Below are positions 39,408 through 47,658 of a DNA stretch of 54,344 nucleotides, piece after piece. Each line of letters begins with the position of its first letter. The first letter of the stretch is position 1. The DNA is from Pseudomonas entomophila (GTDB taxonomy: Bacteria; Pseudomonadota; Gammaproteobacteria; Pseudomonadales; Pseudomonadaceae): positions 1-54,344 of the forward strand of contig NZ_JAAMQJ010000035.1 in the NCBI RefSeq assembly GCF_013523125.1. The letters run 5' to 3'. Below the pieces are notes generated by a model. It did not search any database and had not been told where the DNA came from. It was given only the letters and a program-made list of their open reading frames with translations. The position numbers and the translations under genes are program-made.

Positions 39408-40298
39408 TCATGCGGCCGCCTTCGCCTTCGCCTTCGCTCTCGGCATTTTGGCATCCGGCACAGTGAGGGCGTCTTTGAAGAACATAACCTCGTCGCCGAC
39501 ATACCGGGCCTGGGCCGTGTAGTGGAGGCCGTATTTCAGTGCTTCTGAACCGCTGTACATCTCGCAAATCTCAGGAGCGCTGTCGTACGACACCACCCAC
39601 TGTCTCAAGAAGTCCGACGACTGTAGCAACTGAGCGATCTGCAAATGGTCATCGTGTTTGTAGAAATTCCGGTATAAGTCGCGACCCTTCACATAGTACG
39701 GAGGATCTAGGTAGATCAGCGAGCGGTCAGGAAGAAGCTCTGATGCTCGGCTGAGAAGACTATATGCATCTTCCTGATGCACCGTGATTCTATGTGCATG
39801 CTGACCGATGCGCTCAAGCCTCGCTGCGATCATATCTTTGTTGAATCGAGCGTCCAGCCTATACGCTCCCGCTTGCGCCTTTCCTCCAATCACGCCTCCT
39901 TTGAGAATGCCAGAGCGATTGGTCCGATTGATAAAAAGGGTCGCAAACCCTCTGTCAGTGACAGACAGATCAGGGTCTTGGTCAAGCATCACCTGCCTTA
40001 GGCGATGCCATTCGTCCATGGTGATGGGTGTGTCGTGCAGCAGGCGTAGCAAGCCTTCAGGGTCGGAGGTCGCCGCGGACCAAAAAGCATGCACAGCTGG
40101 ATCCAGATCATTGATATGGGCATGGGTCGCGTGCCCATCGAAGAGAAGCTCTAGAGCTACCCCGGCCCCGCCTGCAAAAGGCTCCAGGTAATGGCCGCCA
40201 TCCAAGCTGTTGGCACGCATGACCTCAGCGAGGAATGGCGCGAAACGCGCCTTGCCGCCAGGGTAGCGTAGCGGGCTATACAGCTTATTGGAGTACAT
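39408..40298 (-). CDS. D12-class DNA adenine N6-methyltransferase
   Basis: The 296-residue methylase has the D12 order. LRYPGGKARF and the FxGxG motif YLEPFAGGAGVALELL come first, and the catalytic motif LIYLDPPYYVKGR (about 195) follows. It is of the Dam/phage-T4-like type and probably methylates adenine in a short palindrome. The tail (PRAKAKAKAAA) is low complexity. It lies 90 bases downstream of the AAA-TOPRIM ATPase on the same strand, so the two are probably co-expressed. Confidence 0.92.
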   Translation of the reverse strand: MYSNKLYSPLRYPGGKARFAPFLAEVMRANSLDGGHYLEPFAGGAGVALELLFDGHATHAHINDLDPAVHAFWSAATSDPEGLLRLLHDTPITMDEWHRLRQVMLDQDPDLSVTDRGFATLFINRTNRSGILKGGVIGGKAQAGAYRLDARFNKDMIAARLERIGQHAHRITVHQEDAYSLLSRASELLPDRSLIYLDPPYYVKGRDLYRNFYKHDDHLQIAQLLQSSDFLRQWVVSYDSAPEICEMYSGSEALKYGLHYTAQARYVGDEVMFFKDALTVPDAKMPRAKAKAKAAA

Positions 40299-40388
40299 CA
40301 GGTCGTTTCCTACGGAGCTTGTCGGCCCAGTTTAGCGGCCGGCAGTATACTTGGCCAGCCTCCTTAGAGGCATCAGAGGGACGGGCGG

Positions 40389-42092
40389 TCATCCTAAGAC
40401 GGAGACCTTAGCGGCGTCTAATCCAAAGCCCTTGACCAGCGTGCTTTTCAAGGTCCGAACCACAGCTTCACGAAATTCGTTCGCCGCTTGCTCGTTCCGC
40501 TTCACCCATATGCGATACGGGTTAAATCCGACGGGGCCGTTTACAACTCTGCAGAAATGCGAGTCGTGGGCAAAGTCCTTGAAAAGTTCTCGGAGCGGAC
40601 GCTGGTTAGCTTTTTTGTTCTTCGAGTACTGTTGGATGTAATCTGATAGAGTTATCGATTTTTCATGAATAGGGAGTTCTAGTGCTTCTATGATGCCGCG
40701 TGCTGACTTTAGAAAAACCTGCCTGGTGTACATGTTTTTATTTGTCCAGAATCGGTCCTCAGCTGGGGTGTTGAGAAGCATTTCAAATATCATCTGGTCT
40801 GGCGGTAATATTGATGGAAGCTTTATGACGCTCGGGAGATGATCGACTCCATCCACGTCGCCGTCTAAAATTATGATGCCTTTGGATGTGAATTCTGGGA
40901 CTTTTCGATCAATGAGTTTTTTGTATTCATCGCATCCAAGTGCAATGTCTTTTAGCTTATTAGTAATCCTATTTATGGGTCTAGAAGTAATTATTGCTGA
41001 ATAAAGGTCTGCGCACTCCCTGTCTTCGAAATATATGTTTACGACAGGGAAAGAGATCTCCTCATTAAGTGCTCGTGTTTCCTGATGAAGATCTGCATAG
41101 ATCTCGGGCCAACTAAAATTGGTTCTGATCGATATGGGGCCGTAGCTGTCTGTAAGATAGACGGTCTTATTGTCTGACTGTTCGCGCTGGTTAGACTCAT
41201 GGATTAATTCGATCATCGTAGGCGAGTGTGAGGTCATAACCACTTGAAGATCAAGTCTCTTGCATTCCCTGTTCAGGAACCTGAGCAGTTCTATCTGAGC
41301 GGCTGGGAAAAGACCAGCATCTGCCTCGTCTATGAGCAGTAATCCGCCTTTATAATTAGGATATTCTTCCTTGAGCTTACGGAATGAGAACACAGCCATC
41401 AAAAGTTGACCGATATTGTCTTCTCCTGCGGATACGGAATCTTGATCGTACTCATCGCTATGTGCGACCGCTGAGTGCAACGTTCCTGCTGTAGCGGTTA
41501 ATCTCGTAGTATTGAATTTACCCAGTATAGCCTGTGTTTCTCGAATAAAATCTTTTTCGTGGTCGTGCAGGTACTGCAGGCTATGGGCCGTATATTTCTC
41601 ACGAAACGAAATGGGTATGAGCCGTTTGAGGCTTAAGTAGATAACTGGGTGCGTAGCGTTTCGGCTCGTATTTATTCCTGGGGCTGTTGTATTTCCCCTT
41701 ACAACGGGTCTGGGTTGGGGGCGGTCTGCAGAGTTGTACAGCTTCAAGCTGAATTCTGCATCGGTTTTCGTATAACCATCATAGATCTTAATGATGGTAT
41801 CCATTGAGCCGGAGATGTCAAATATCTTCGATAGTCTAAAATGTTCAGATATTTGTGATTTGAAGTTGTCGCCGGTAAGTGTCTTGAATGCAATGTCTTC
41901 GTCAGAAGCGTAGTCCTTTCGGAAGCTGAAGACCTGGGCGGCAATACCTAGAATGGACGATTTAGATGTGCCATTTTTTCCGCAAATCAAAGTTATTCGA
42001 TTGGCTATATCGATGGTTATATCGTTTAAGCCGCGAAACTTCTTAATGTGTATTTGGCGGAGCTTTGTTGGGGTGATCTTTGCCAATTCCAA
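40389..42092 (-). CDS. AAA ATPase with C-terminal TOPRIM-like domain (OLD-family-like)
   Basis: A 567-residue protein with an ABC/SMC-like N-terminal ATPase: Walker A ICGKNGTSKSSILG (about 36-49), a signature-like DSVSAGEDNIGQLL, Walker B GGLLLIDEADAGLFPAAQIEL and the H-loop VVMTSHSPTMIEL. From about residue 350 a TOPRIM-like region has the acidic pattern YFEDRECADLY and later IIILDGDVDGVD. That architecture is seen in OLD nucleases and phage-defence ATPases (Gabija A, PARIS). The gene is visibly AT-richer than its neighbours, a sign of recent transfer. Its exact family is unproven. Confidence 0.8.
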   Translation of the reverse strand: MELAKITPTKLRQIHIKKFRGLNDITIDIANRITLICGKNGTSKSSILGIAAQVFSFRKDYASDEDIAFKTLTGDNFKSQISEHFRLSKIFDISGSMDTIIKIYDGYTKTDAEFSLKLYNSADRPQPRPVVRGNTTAPGINTSRNATHPVIYLSLKRLIPISFREKYTAHSLQYLHDHEKDFIRETQAILGKFNTTRLTATAGTLHSAVAHSDEYDQDSVSAGEDNIGQLLMAVFSFRKLKEEYPNYKGGLLLIDEADAGLFPAAQIELLRFLNRECKRLDLQVVMTSHSPTMIELIHESNQREQSDNKTVYLTDSYGPISIRTNFSWPEIYADLHQETRALNEEISFPVVNIYFEDRECADLYSAIITSRPINRITNKLKDIALGCDEYKKLIDRKVPEFTSKGIIILDGDVDGVDHLPSVIKLPSILPPDQMIFEMLLNTPAEDRFWTNKNMYTRQVFLKSARGIIEALELPIHEKSITLSDYIQQYSKNKKANQRPLRELFKDFAHDSHFCRVVNGPVGFNPYRIWVKRNEQAANEFREAVVRTLKSTLVKGFGLDAAKVSVLG

Positions 42093-42143
42093 TCCCTTTA
42101 ATTGGGTCGAACATCTACTGTGTCATCTAGCTTTTATTCGATG

Positions 42144-42950
42144 TCACACGAGGTGAGCATTCCACACTAACAAAACACGAGCTTGAATATACGTGTCATC
42201 CCTTCGGATCGTCCGATCCTTGTGGTTGGAGTTGTCCGAAATCATCTCAAAGTGCTCCTCATCGGCGATCTGTAGTCGTTTGATGTAGAGCATGTCCCCA
42301 TGCGAGAGCAGATAAATCCCATCCCCTACAAACTCCCGGATGCTGACGTCGACCAGGAGCGGGTCCCGGTGCTTGATCGTAGGCGCCATGGACTGGCCCC
42401 AGCCGGTAACCAGCTTGAGGTGGAAGTGCTCGGCGAACTCCACCCCAATCTCTCGCAGGTGCTTGGGGCTCACCCGTACATCTTGGAGCATCTCCGGGAA
42501 GTCATGCGCCACCTGCCCGCCACCCATAGCGGCTCGCACGTCGTAATGAGCGATCCATACCTCGTCACCGACTTGACCTGGGCGGGTTACGCCAGATGGG
42601 ATCATGCTTGTGACGGCTGGGTCCTCTGCTGCAGCAAGGAGGCGCTGACGCGCTTCCTGCGGAATCTTCTTTCCGCTCTTCGCGAGCATTTGCTTAACCA
42701 GGTCAGCAGTGCTTAGCACGGGCGCGGGGCCGCTATCGGGTTGCGGGGAATTCAAAAGCAATTCCGATTGGTCCACGCCAAGCGCCGATGCAATAGCCGC
42801 GATATCCGCCAATGTCGGTTCGCGAGTGCCGACTTCGTAGTTGCCCACGCGGGACTGGGACTTCCATCCGCAGGCCTCGGCCAGCTGTGCCTGCGACATG
42901 CCGGAGGCCTTTCTCAAGCGCTTTAGGCGCTGACTCAATGATTCATTCAT
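42144..42950 (-). CDS. CI-type phage repressor (HTH plus S24 peptidase domain)
   Basis: The 268-residue repressor has an N-terminal helix-turn-helix (MSQAQLAEACGWKSQSRVGNYEVG) and a C-terminal S24 domain. In that domain, serine in TGWGQSMAPTI and lysine in LYIKRLQ form the dyad for self-cleavage, probably at the AMGGG site in the hinge (about 143). RecA-triggered cleavage would induce the prophage. It should bind the CACnnnnnGTG operators on both sides of the immunity region. It faces left, divergent from the Cro-like gene. Confidence 0.92.
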   Translation of the reverse strand: MNESLSQRLKRLRKASGMSQAQLAEACGWKSQSRVGNYEVGTREPTLADIAAIASALGVDQSELLLNSPQPDSGPAPVLSTADLVKQMLAKSGKKIPQEARQRLLAAAEDPAVTSMIPSGVTRPGQVGDEVWIAHYDVRAAMGGGQVAHDFPEMLQDVRVSPKHLREIGVEFAEHFHLKLVTGWGQSMAPTIKHRDPLLVDVSIREFVGDGIYLLSHGDMLYIKRLQIADEEHFEMISDNSNHKDRTIRRDDTYIQARVLLVWNAHLV

Positions 42951-42987
42951 GCGCGGAATTTCATCACGAAACGAAATACCCGGCTTT

Positions 42988-42998
42988 CACTTATTGTG
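42988..42998. promoter_or_regulatory. Operator O4 (CACTTATTGTG)
   Basis: A CACnnnnnGTG site with four-base complementary arms (TCAC/GTGA) between the CI and Cro-like genes. Confidence 0.5.
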
Positions 42999-42999
42999 A

Positions 43000-43028
43000 T
43001 TGCAATTAACACGATGCGTGTTTATCCT
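43000..43028 (+). promoter_or_regulatory. Rightward early promoter (pR-like)
   Basis: TTGCAA (43000-43005), 17 bases, TATCCT (43023-43028). Operator O5 lies in the spacer. Confidence 0.55.
43010..43020. promoter_or_regulatory. Operator O5 (CACGATGCGTG)
   Basis: It keeps the CACG/CGTG arms of O1 and O3 and sits in the spacer of pR. Confidence 0.55.
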
Positions 43029-43053
43029 TTGAGCATCAATGGAGGAAGACCGT

Positions 43054-43269
43054 ATGAACCAAGTCCGAATGATCCGCGAAAGGGCTGGCGTGACCCAGGC
43101 AGCGCTGCGCCGTCAGCTCGGCTGGAACCAGTCTCGTCTGGCTAATTACGAATCCGGCCTTAGAAATCCAGGCCTACAAGAGGCGCGCCAGATAGTCGAA
43201 GCGCTGAACGAGTTGGGCGCCCGATGTGCGCTCGACGATGCGTTCCCGCCAGAAAAAGCAGCTGCCTAA
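43054..43269 (+). CDS. Cro-like helix-turn-helix protein
   Basis: A 71-residue XRE-type DNA-binding protein (IRERAGVTQAALRRQLGWNQSRLANYESGLRNPGLQEARQI). It occupies the Cro position, divergent from CI. GGAGGAAG precedes the ATG at 43054. It probably competes with CI for the CACnnnnnGTG operators. Confidence 0.85.
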   Translation: MNQVRMIRERAGVTQAALRRQLGWNQSRLANYESGLRNPGLQEARQIVEALNELGARCALDDAFPPEKAAA

Positions 43270-43299
43270 TCAACTTCAACAGCAAGGAGCCACCCCCGC

Positions 43300-43488
43300 A
43301 TGTACGCCAATCCCAAGCACCTGCATGACCGCGAGATCAAGGTCAGGGTTGATGAGGACACTTTCAACTTGATTCAGGCCTTGGCCGCGTACCACCGCAC
43401 GCAGCGTGCCGTGCTGTGCCGCGAGCTGTTGGAGGCGCAGTTGGCCGCGCTGGCTTCGGAGAATACAGGCGATCAGACCGCAGCCTGA
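43300..43488 (+). CDS. Ribbon-helix-helix DNA-binding protein (Arc-like)
   Basis: A 62-residue protein starting MYANPKHLHDREIKVRVDEDTFNLIQALAAYHRTQRAVLCRELLEAQ; the strand-helix-helix pattern matches RHH repressors such as Arc. It is probably part of the early regulatory set. The target is unknown. Confidence 0.65.
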   Translation: MYANPKHLHDREIKVRVDEDTFNLIQALAAYHRTQRAVLCRELLEAQLAALASENTGDQTAA

Positions 43489-43506
43489 AGGCCGCGAGGA
43501 GGCCCT

Positions 43507-43686
43507 ATGCCGACCGAACAATTCGGCTTGGACCAGGGATCGATGGATGTGCTCGAGCGAGAAGCGCGGAAGAGGGGTATCACCCCGGAAGCGCTTGCAG
43601 CCGAGCTGATTGATCGAGAGCTGGCCAGCCGGACGAAACCTCGAAACGCGAGGGGGACGGTTCAGCCGTTTCAGCGCAAGGCCTGA
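43507..43686 (+). CDS. Small early phage protein (59 residues)
   Basis: It starts MPTEQFGLDQGSMDVLEREARKRGI and shares the helix pattern EALAAELIDRELASR with the preceding RHH protein, so it may be a related partner. Followed by a terminator. Confidence 0.5.
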   Translation: MPTEQFGLDQGSMDVLEREARKRGITPEALAAELIDRELASRTKPRNARGTVQPFQRKA

Positions 43687-43718
43687 ATAGGCCCTGAATA
43701 GCCCGAAAAGCGGGCACA

Positions 43719-43747
43719 AAAAAACCACCGGGCAAGGGTGGCTTTTT
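43719..43747 (+). terminator. tR1-like terminator before the replication genes
   Basis: AAAACCACC-GGGCAAG-GGTGG-CTTTTT, with a further hairpin GCCCG/CGGGC just upstream. Its place after the early regulators recalls lambda tR1. Confidence 0.65.
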
Positions 43748-43772
43748 CAACAACAAATCAACGAGACCGATC

Positions 43773-44762
43773 ATGACAAATATCGTCCCACTGCGCAATA
43801 CCGGGGGGTTTACCCGGATGGACAACCAGCTGATGGAAGCACTGGCGGCCGTGCACCTGTCGCCAGCTGAGTTCAAGACCCTGCACGCCATCACTCGCCT
43901 CACTGTCGGCTTTCAGCTGCAGGAGCGCCGCATCACCGCCGAAGAGATCGCCAAGAAGACCAACATGCTGGCTGCACACGCTTCACGCGCCATCAGCAGC
44001 CTGCTGGCCCGTCGCGTCCTGTATCGGGTGGGTGGCAGCCGTGGTGATATCGGCATCTGCGATCCTGCAGAGTGGGTTTATCAAGAGCCGAAGAAAGACA
44101 AATCGACTCAACCAAAATCAGTCGAAATTACCAAAATTGGTAGTCTCGCCAGCGTCACGAAACTACCAATTTCCGACGACTCCCATCTTTATACGAAAGA
44201 AAAACCCCTTGTAACTGTTCCTACGGAACAGATTACAGCCCCCCAGGGGGCAGAACCCGCCCAGCCTGAAGCCAGCCAGGTTTCGTTCAACGGCGAAGAA
44301 TTCCACGTCTCCACCGACCTGATCAACAAGTGGGCAGCAGCCTACGCCCCGATGGATGTCGAGGCCGAGATCAAGCGAGCAGCGGCCTGGGCCAGCGGCA
44401 GCAAGCCGAAGAAGAACTGGCGCCGCTTCCTGGTCAACTGGCTGGGCCGTGAGTTCAAGCGCAACCCGAATGGCGCCAGCGAGGCAGGCGTTCCGGTCGA
44501 CAAGATCATTGAGCTGTACCACCGCGTTTGCCCGAACCTTCCAGCCGTGACCGTCGCCAGTGACCGCGTGCTGCGCAGCATGATCGCCGAGCGCTGGAAC
44601 GAGTCCCCGGCCCACCAGAGCGGGCAGGGCTTCTGGCTCGGGTTCTTCCAGAAGGCCAACAACCGCAGCCAGGTGTTCTTCCGGGGCGCGAACGTCATAC
44701 CGCGCCTGGAGGCCCTGGTCAGCCGCGCCGTCTTCCGCGAGATCTCGGAGGCCGCGCAGTGA
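43773..44762 (+). CDS. O-type replication initiator
   Basis: The 329-residue protein has an N-terminal winged-helix domain of the phage replication protein O family (FTRMDNQLMEALAAVHLSPAEFKTLHAITRLTVGF...). A flexible linker follows that is encoded by repeat-containing DNA, and the C-terminal domain (GFWLGFFQKANNRSQVFF) probably contacts helicase. Lambda O carries the origin within its own gene; the iteron-like cluster at 44105-44180 suggests the same. The start at 43773 has a plausible site and fits the family. Confidence 0.78.
   Translation: MTNIVPLRNTGGFTRMDNQLMEALAAVHLSPAEFKTLHAITRLTVGFQLQERRITAEEIAKKTNMLAAHASRAISSLLARRVLYRVGGSRGDIGICDPAEWVYQEPKKDKSTQPKSVEITKIGSLASVTKLPISDDSHLYTKEKPLVTVPTEQITAPQGAEPAQPEASQVSFNGEEFHVSTDLINKWAAAYAPMDVEAEIKRAAAWASGSKPKKNWRRFLVNWLGREFKRNPNGASEAGVPVDKIIELYHRVCPNLPAVTVASDRVLRSMIAERWNESPAHQSGQGFWLGFFQKANNRSQVFFRGANVIPRLEALVSRAVFREISEAAQ
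44105..44240. other. Candidate replication origin (iterons) inside the O gene
   Basis: Repeats ACCAAAAT (44110, 44130), AATTGGTAG (44136-44144, reversed) and CTACCAATT (44163-44171) cluster within 75 bases. An AT-rich stretch follows (CTTTATACGAAAGAAAAACC). This matches the layout of lambda ori. Confidence 0.5.
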
Positions 44763-46099
44763 TCGAACTCCATAGCCTCGAAGCCGAACACGGCGTACTG
44801 GGCGCCATGCTTCGCCAGCCGCACCTGATCGACGTCCTGTCCGACGACCTGGCCGCTGACGCCTTTGCCTGGGAAGACAACGCCGACCTGTACCGCCTGA
44901 TTTTGGAGCTGCACACCGACGGCCAGCCGGTTGACGTGATCACCCTGAGCGATCGCCGCGCCGAGCTGTCCAACGGTACTCGCACCCTGGCCTATGCCGG
45001 CGAGATCCAGGCCAACACGCCAAGCGTGGCGAACGCCAAGAGCTACGCCCAGATCATCCGCGAGCGCGCCATCTGCCGACAGCTGGCCGCGGCCGCCGAA
45101 CGGATCAGCGAAGTCGCCCACGAGCAGGCTGACATCGAAGACAAGATCTCGCTCGCCCAGTCCATCGTGCTGGGCCTGGACGGCGCGGGCAAGGACGGCG
45201 AGTGCCAGATGATCGGCGACATCCTGGCTGAGCACGTCGAGATCCTGCAGGAGCGCTTGGACCGCTTCGAGCAGGGGATCGTCATGGATGGCCTGAGCAC
45301 AGGCATCCCCGATCTGGACAGCTACACGCTGGGACTCAAGCCTGGGCAGATGATCGTAGTTGCGGGCCGTCCAGCAATGGGCAAGACCACCCTGGCGATG
45401 AACGTCGCGGCAGACGTGGGAATCAAGCAGCGCAAGCCGGTGCTGGTGATCAGCCTGGAGATGAGCAAGACCCAGCTCATGGACCGCCTGATTGCAGCCG
45501 TTGGCGGCATCCCGCTGCCGTCGCTCAAGACCGGTGTGTGCGCAGCTGACTACACCACCGAGCTGAACCTTGCGGTGCGCACGCTGCGCGAAGCCCCGAT
45601 CTGCGTGTCGGACGTGCCAACCATGACCATGCCGCGCATTCGCTCCATCGCCCGGCGCCAGGCTCACCGCATGGGCGGGCTGGGGCTGGTCGTCATCGAC
45701 TACCTGGGCTTGATGGAAGGTGAGGGCAAGGGCCGCACCGAAGACGTCACCGCCATGTCGCGGCAGATCAAGCTGCTGGCGCGTGAGCTGGGCTGCCCGG
45801 TGATCGTCCTGTCTCAGCTCAACCGTGGCTGTGAAGCCCGTCCGGACAAGCGTCCGGTGTTGAGCGACCTGCGCGAATCTGGCGCGATCGAGCAGGACGC
45901 CGACATCGTGATGTTCGTGTACCGGGATGAGGTGTACCACCCGAACACCCAGGACAAGGGCATCGGCGAAATCCTGATCCGCAAGAACCGAGATGGTGAG
46001 ATTGGCATGGTGCCAACCGCCTTCCAAGGCGACCGCTCCCGATTCCTGCCACTGGCCACCAGATCCAGCCAGGAAAACGTGGTGCAGGTGAATTTCTGA
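44759..46099 (+). CDS. DnaB-type replicative helicase
   Basis: This 446-residue hexameric helicase has an N-terminal DnaB domain (about 1-110) and a RecA-like core with Walker A GRPAMGKTTLAMN (about 203-215), Walker B LVVIDYLGLM and the SQLNRG segment. It starts with GTG in an overlap with the O-gene stop (GTGA), so the two proteins are translationally coupled. The helicase would be loaded at the phage origin by the O protein. Confidence 0.93.
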   Translation: MIELHSLEAEHGVLGAMLRQPHLIDVLSDDLAADAFAWEDNADLYRLILELHTDGQPVDVITLSDRRAELSNGTRTLAYAGEIQANTPSVANAKSYAQIIRERAICRQLAAAAERISEVAHEQADIEDKISLAQSIVLGLDGAGKDGECQMIGDILAEHVEILQERLDRFEQGIVMDGLSTGIPDLDSYTLGLKPGQMIVVAGRPAMGKTTLAMNVAADVGIKQRKPVLVISLEMSKTQLMDRLIAAVGGIPLPSLKTGVCAADYTTELNLAVRTLREAPICVSDVPTMTMPRIRSIARRQAHRMGGLGLVVIDYLGLMEGEGKGRTEDVTAMSRQIKLLARELGCPVIVLSQLNRGCEARPDKRPVLSDLRESGAIEQDADIVMFVYRDEVYHPNTQDKGIGEILIRKNRDGEIGMVPTAFQGDRSRFLPLATRSSQENVVQVNF

Positions 46100-46302
46100 T
46101 GACTACGAAAGCCGAGATGAGGCGCCTGCTTGAGGCAGAGGTTGCCCTGCGTCCGACTACTGCCGGTGACGCCGAGCAACTCCAGGCATGGGTAGAGTCG
46201 GTGTCTGCGCTGCGCCAGGGCATCCCTGACTGGTCCGCAGCCATGCTCGGCTTGTTGAATGACCTCGATTCCCAGCGCAAGCCAGCCGTTGGCAAGGAGT
46301 AA
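46099..46302 (+). CDS. Small phage protein after the helicase
   Basis: A 67-residue protein starting MTTKAEMRRLLEAEVALRP, coupled to the helicase gene by a 1-base overlap. Helical; no family is recognised. Confidence 0.6.
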   Translation: MTTKAEMRRLLEAEVALRPTTAGDAEQLQAWVESVSALRQGIPDWSAAMLGLLNDLDSQRKPAVGKE

Positions 46303-46307
46303 AACTG

Positions 46308-46778
46308 ATGGCTGACCGTATCAGCGTCAACAGCACCACCAAGCTCTCCGAAGCCATCAGCAAGCTGACCAGCATGTTCCGCGATAAGAAGTTCGTGGTG
46401 GTCAGCCTGCGCCCAGGCAAGGACCGCACCCTAGACCAGAACGCGCTGTGGTTCGGGTTCTACAAGCGCATCGCGGAGATGACCCAGATCGGCGACGCGG
46501 CCGACGCCCGGCGCTACTGCAAGCTGCACATCGGCGTGCATATCCTGCTGAACGAAGACGAGGAGTTTCAGCGGGCTTGGTACCGGGTCATGCGCCACCT
46601 GACCTATGAGGAGAAGCTGGCGGCCATGGGTGGCTGCAAGCTCTTCGGGCCTGATGGCATGCCTGTGACCAGTCTGTTCAACCGCGCCCAGGGCGTGGCC
46701 TACACCGATCGCATTCTGGCTGAGTTCACGGCCAAGGGCGTTTTCTTCGGCGACCTGGTGAGTGAGGTGGCGGCATGA
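46308..46778 (+). CDS. NinB-like recombination protein
   Basis: A 156-residue protein with the NinB-type RTLDQNALWFGFYKRIAEM segment (about 44-62) and a C-terminal RAQGVAYTDRILAEFTAKGVFF that resembles lambda NinB (Orf). NinB helps phage recombination and binds SSB. It lies in the same part of the genome as in lambda, upstream of NinG. The match is by motif and position. Confidence 0.6.
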   Translation: MADRISVNSTTKLSEAISKLTSMFRDKKFVVVSLRPGKDRTLDQNALWFGFYKRIAEMTQIGDAADARRYCKLHIGVHILLNEDEEFQRAWYRVMRHLTYEEKLAAMGGCKLFGPDGMPVTSLFNRAQGVAYTDRILAEFTAKGVFFGDLVSEVAA

Positions 46779-47074
46779 AGAGCCAAGAAGCGAATCTCAA
46801 GCGAAACAAAGACGAAGGCGTCTTCACTGTGCCGGGATGGATCTGCCTGTATGGGCATGGCCTGACGCGGCGCGGCCTCCAGTGCGTTGTCTTGGCAGCG
46901 ACCGGCAAAAGTGGCAAACAGATCGCCAGAGAGCTGGGAATCTCGCCCGGAACGGTCACTAACAGAATGGCGGATGCGCGACTGCACCTTAAAGCTACCA
47001 ACCGCACCGAGCTGGTCGCAAAGGCAGTTGCTGCAGGAATCATCGCGGCAAATGAGGCCGAGCCATGCGCGTAG
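46775..47074 (+). CDS. LuxR-type HTH protein of phage origin
   Basis: A 99-residue protein with a helix-turn-helix of the LuxR/GerE type in its C-terminal half (LTRRGLQCVVLAATGKSGKQIARELGISPGTVTNRMADAR). There is no regulatory domain, so it may be a constitutive DNA binder. Overlaps neighbours at both ends by 4-10 bases. Confidence 0.72.
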   Translation: MKSQEANLKRNKDEGVFTVPGWICLYGHGLTRRGLQCVVLAATGKSGKQIARELGISPGTVTNRMADARLHLKATNRTELVAKAVAAGIIAANEAEPCA

Positions 47075-47658
47075 CCGATCCCAAGCCGAAGAAGTGCCGC
47101 GCCCCGGGCTGCGGCCAGCGCTTCAATCCCACCATGAGCACCCAGAAGGTGTGCAGCGTGGCCTGCGCCATCGCCATCTCTAAGGATTCGAAGCTCCAGA
47201 AGGTCGCGGCCAAGGCCATCACCAAGCAGGCGCGCCAGGACCTTCAGGAGCGCCGTGAGAAGCTGAAGACGCGAGCCGAGTACGCAAGGGAGGCCCAGGC
47301 GGCAATCAACCGCTACGTGCGCCTCCGTGACGCTCATCTCGGGTGTGTCAGCTGTGACAAGCCAGCGTCGTGGCAGGGGCAATGGCACTGCTCGCATTTC
47401 CGCAGTGTCGGCGCCGCCCCTCATTTGCGGTTCAACCTCTGGAACATGAACAAGTCCTGCAGTGCCTGCAACAACTTCCTGAGCGGCAACATCATGGCTT
47501 ACCGGCCTGCGCTCATCCAGAAGATCGGCCAGGCCAGGGTTGATTGGTTGGAGTGCAACAGCGACATCGTCCGTCACGACATCCCATACCTGAAGCGGAT
47601 CAAGACGATCTTCCTCAAGAAGTGTCGCCGGATCGAGAAATGGAGGATCGCAGCATGA
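47065..47658 (+). CDS. NinG-like (Rap) recombination protein
   Basis: The 197-residue protein matches NinG. A zinc-finger-like N-terminus (CRAPGCGQRF, KVCSVACAIA) is followed by a charged helix and then HLGCVSCDK, WHCSHF and SCSACNNF. NinG is a structure-specific endonuclease acting on recombination intermediates. It partly overlaps the preceding HTH gene and is coupled to the next gene by ATGA. Confidence 0.85.
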   Translation: MRVADPKPKKCRAPGCGQRFNPTMSTQKVCSVACAIAISKDSKLQKVAAKAITKQARQDLQERREKLKTRAEYAREAQAAINRYVRLRDAHLGCVSCDKPASWQGQWHCSHFRSVGAAPHLRFNLWNMNKSCSACNNFLSGNIMAYRPALIQKIGQARVDWLECNSDIVRHDIPYLKRIKTIFLKKCRRIEKWRIAA

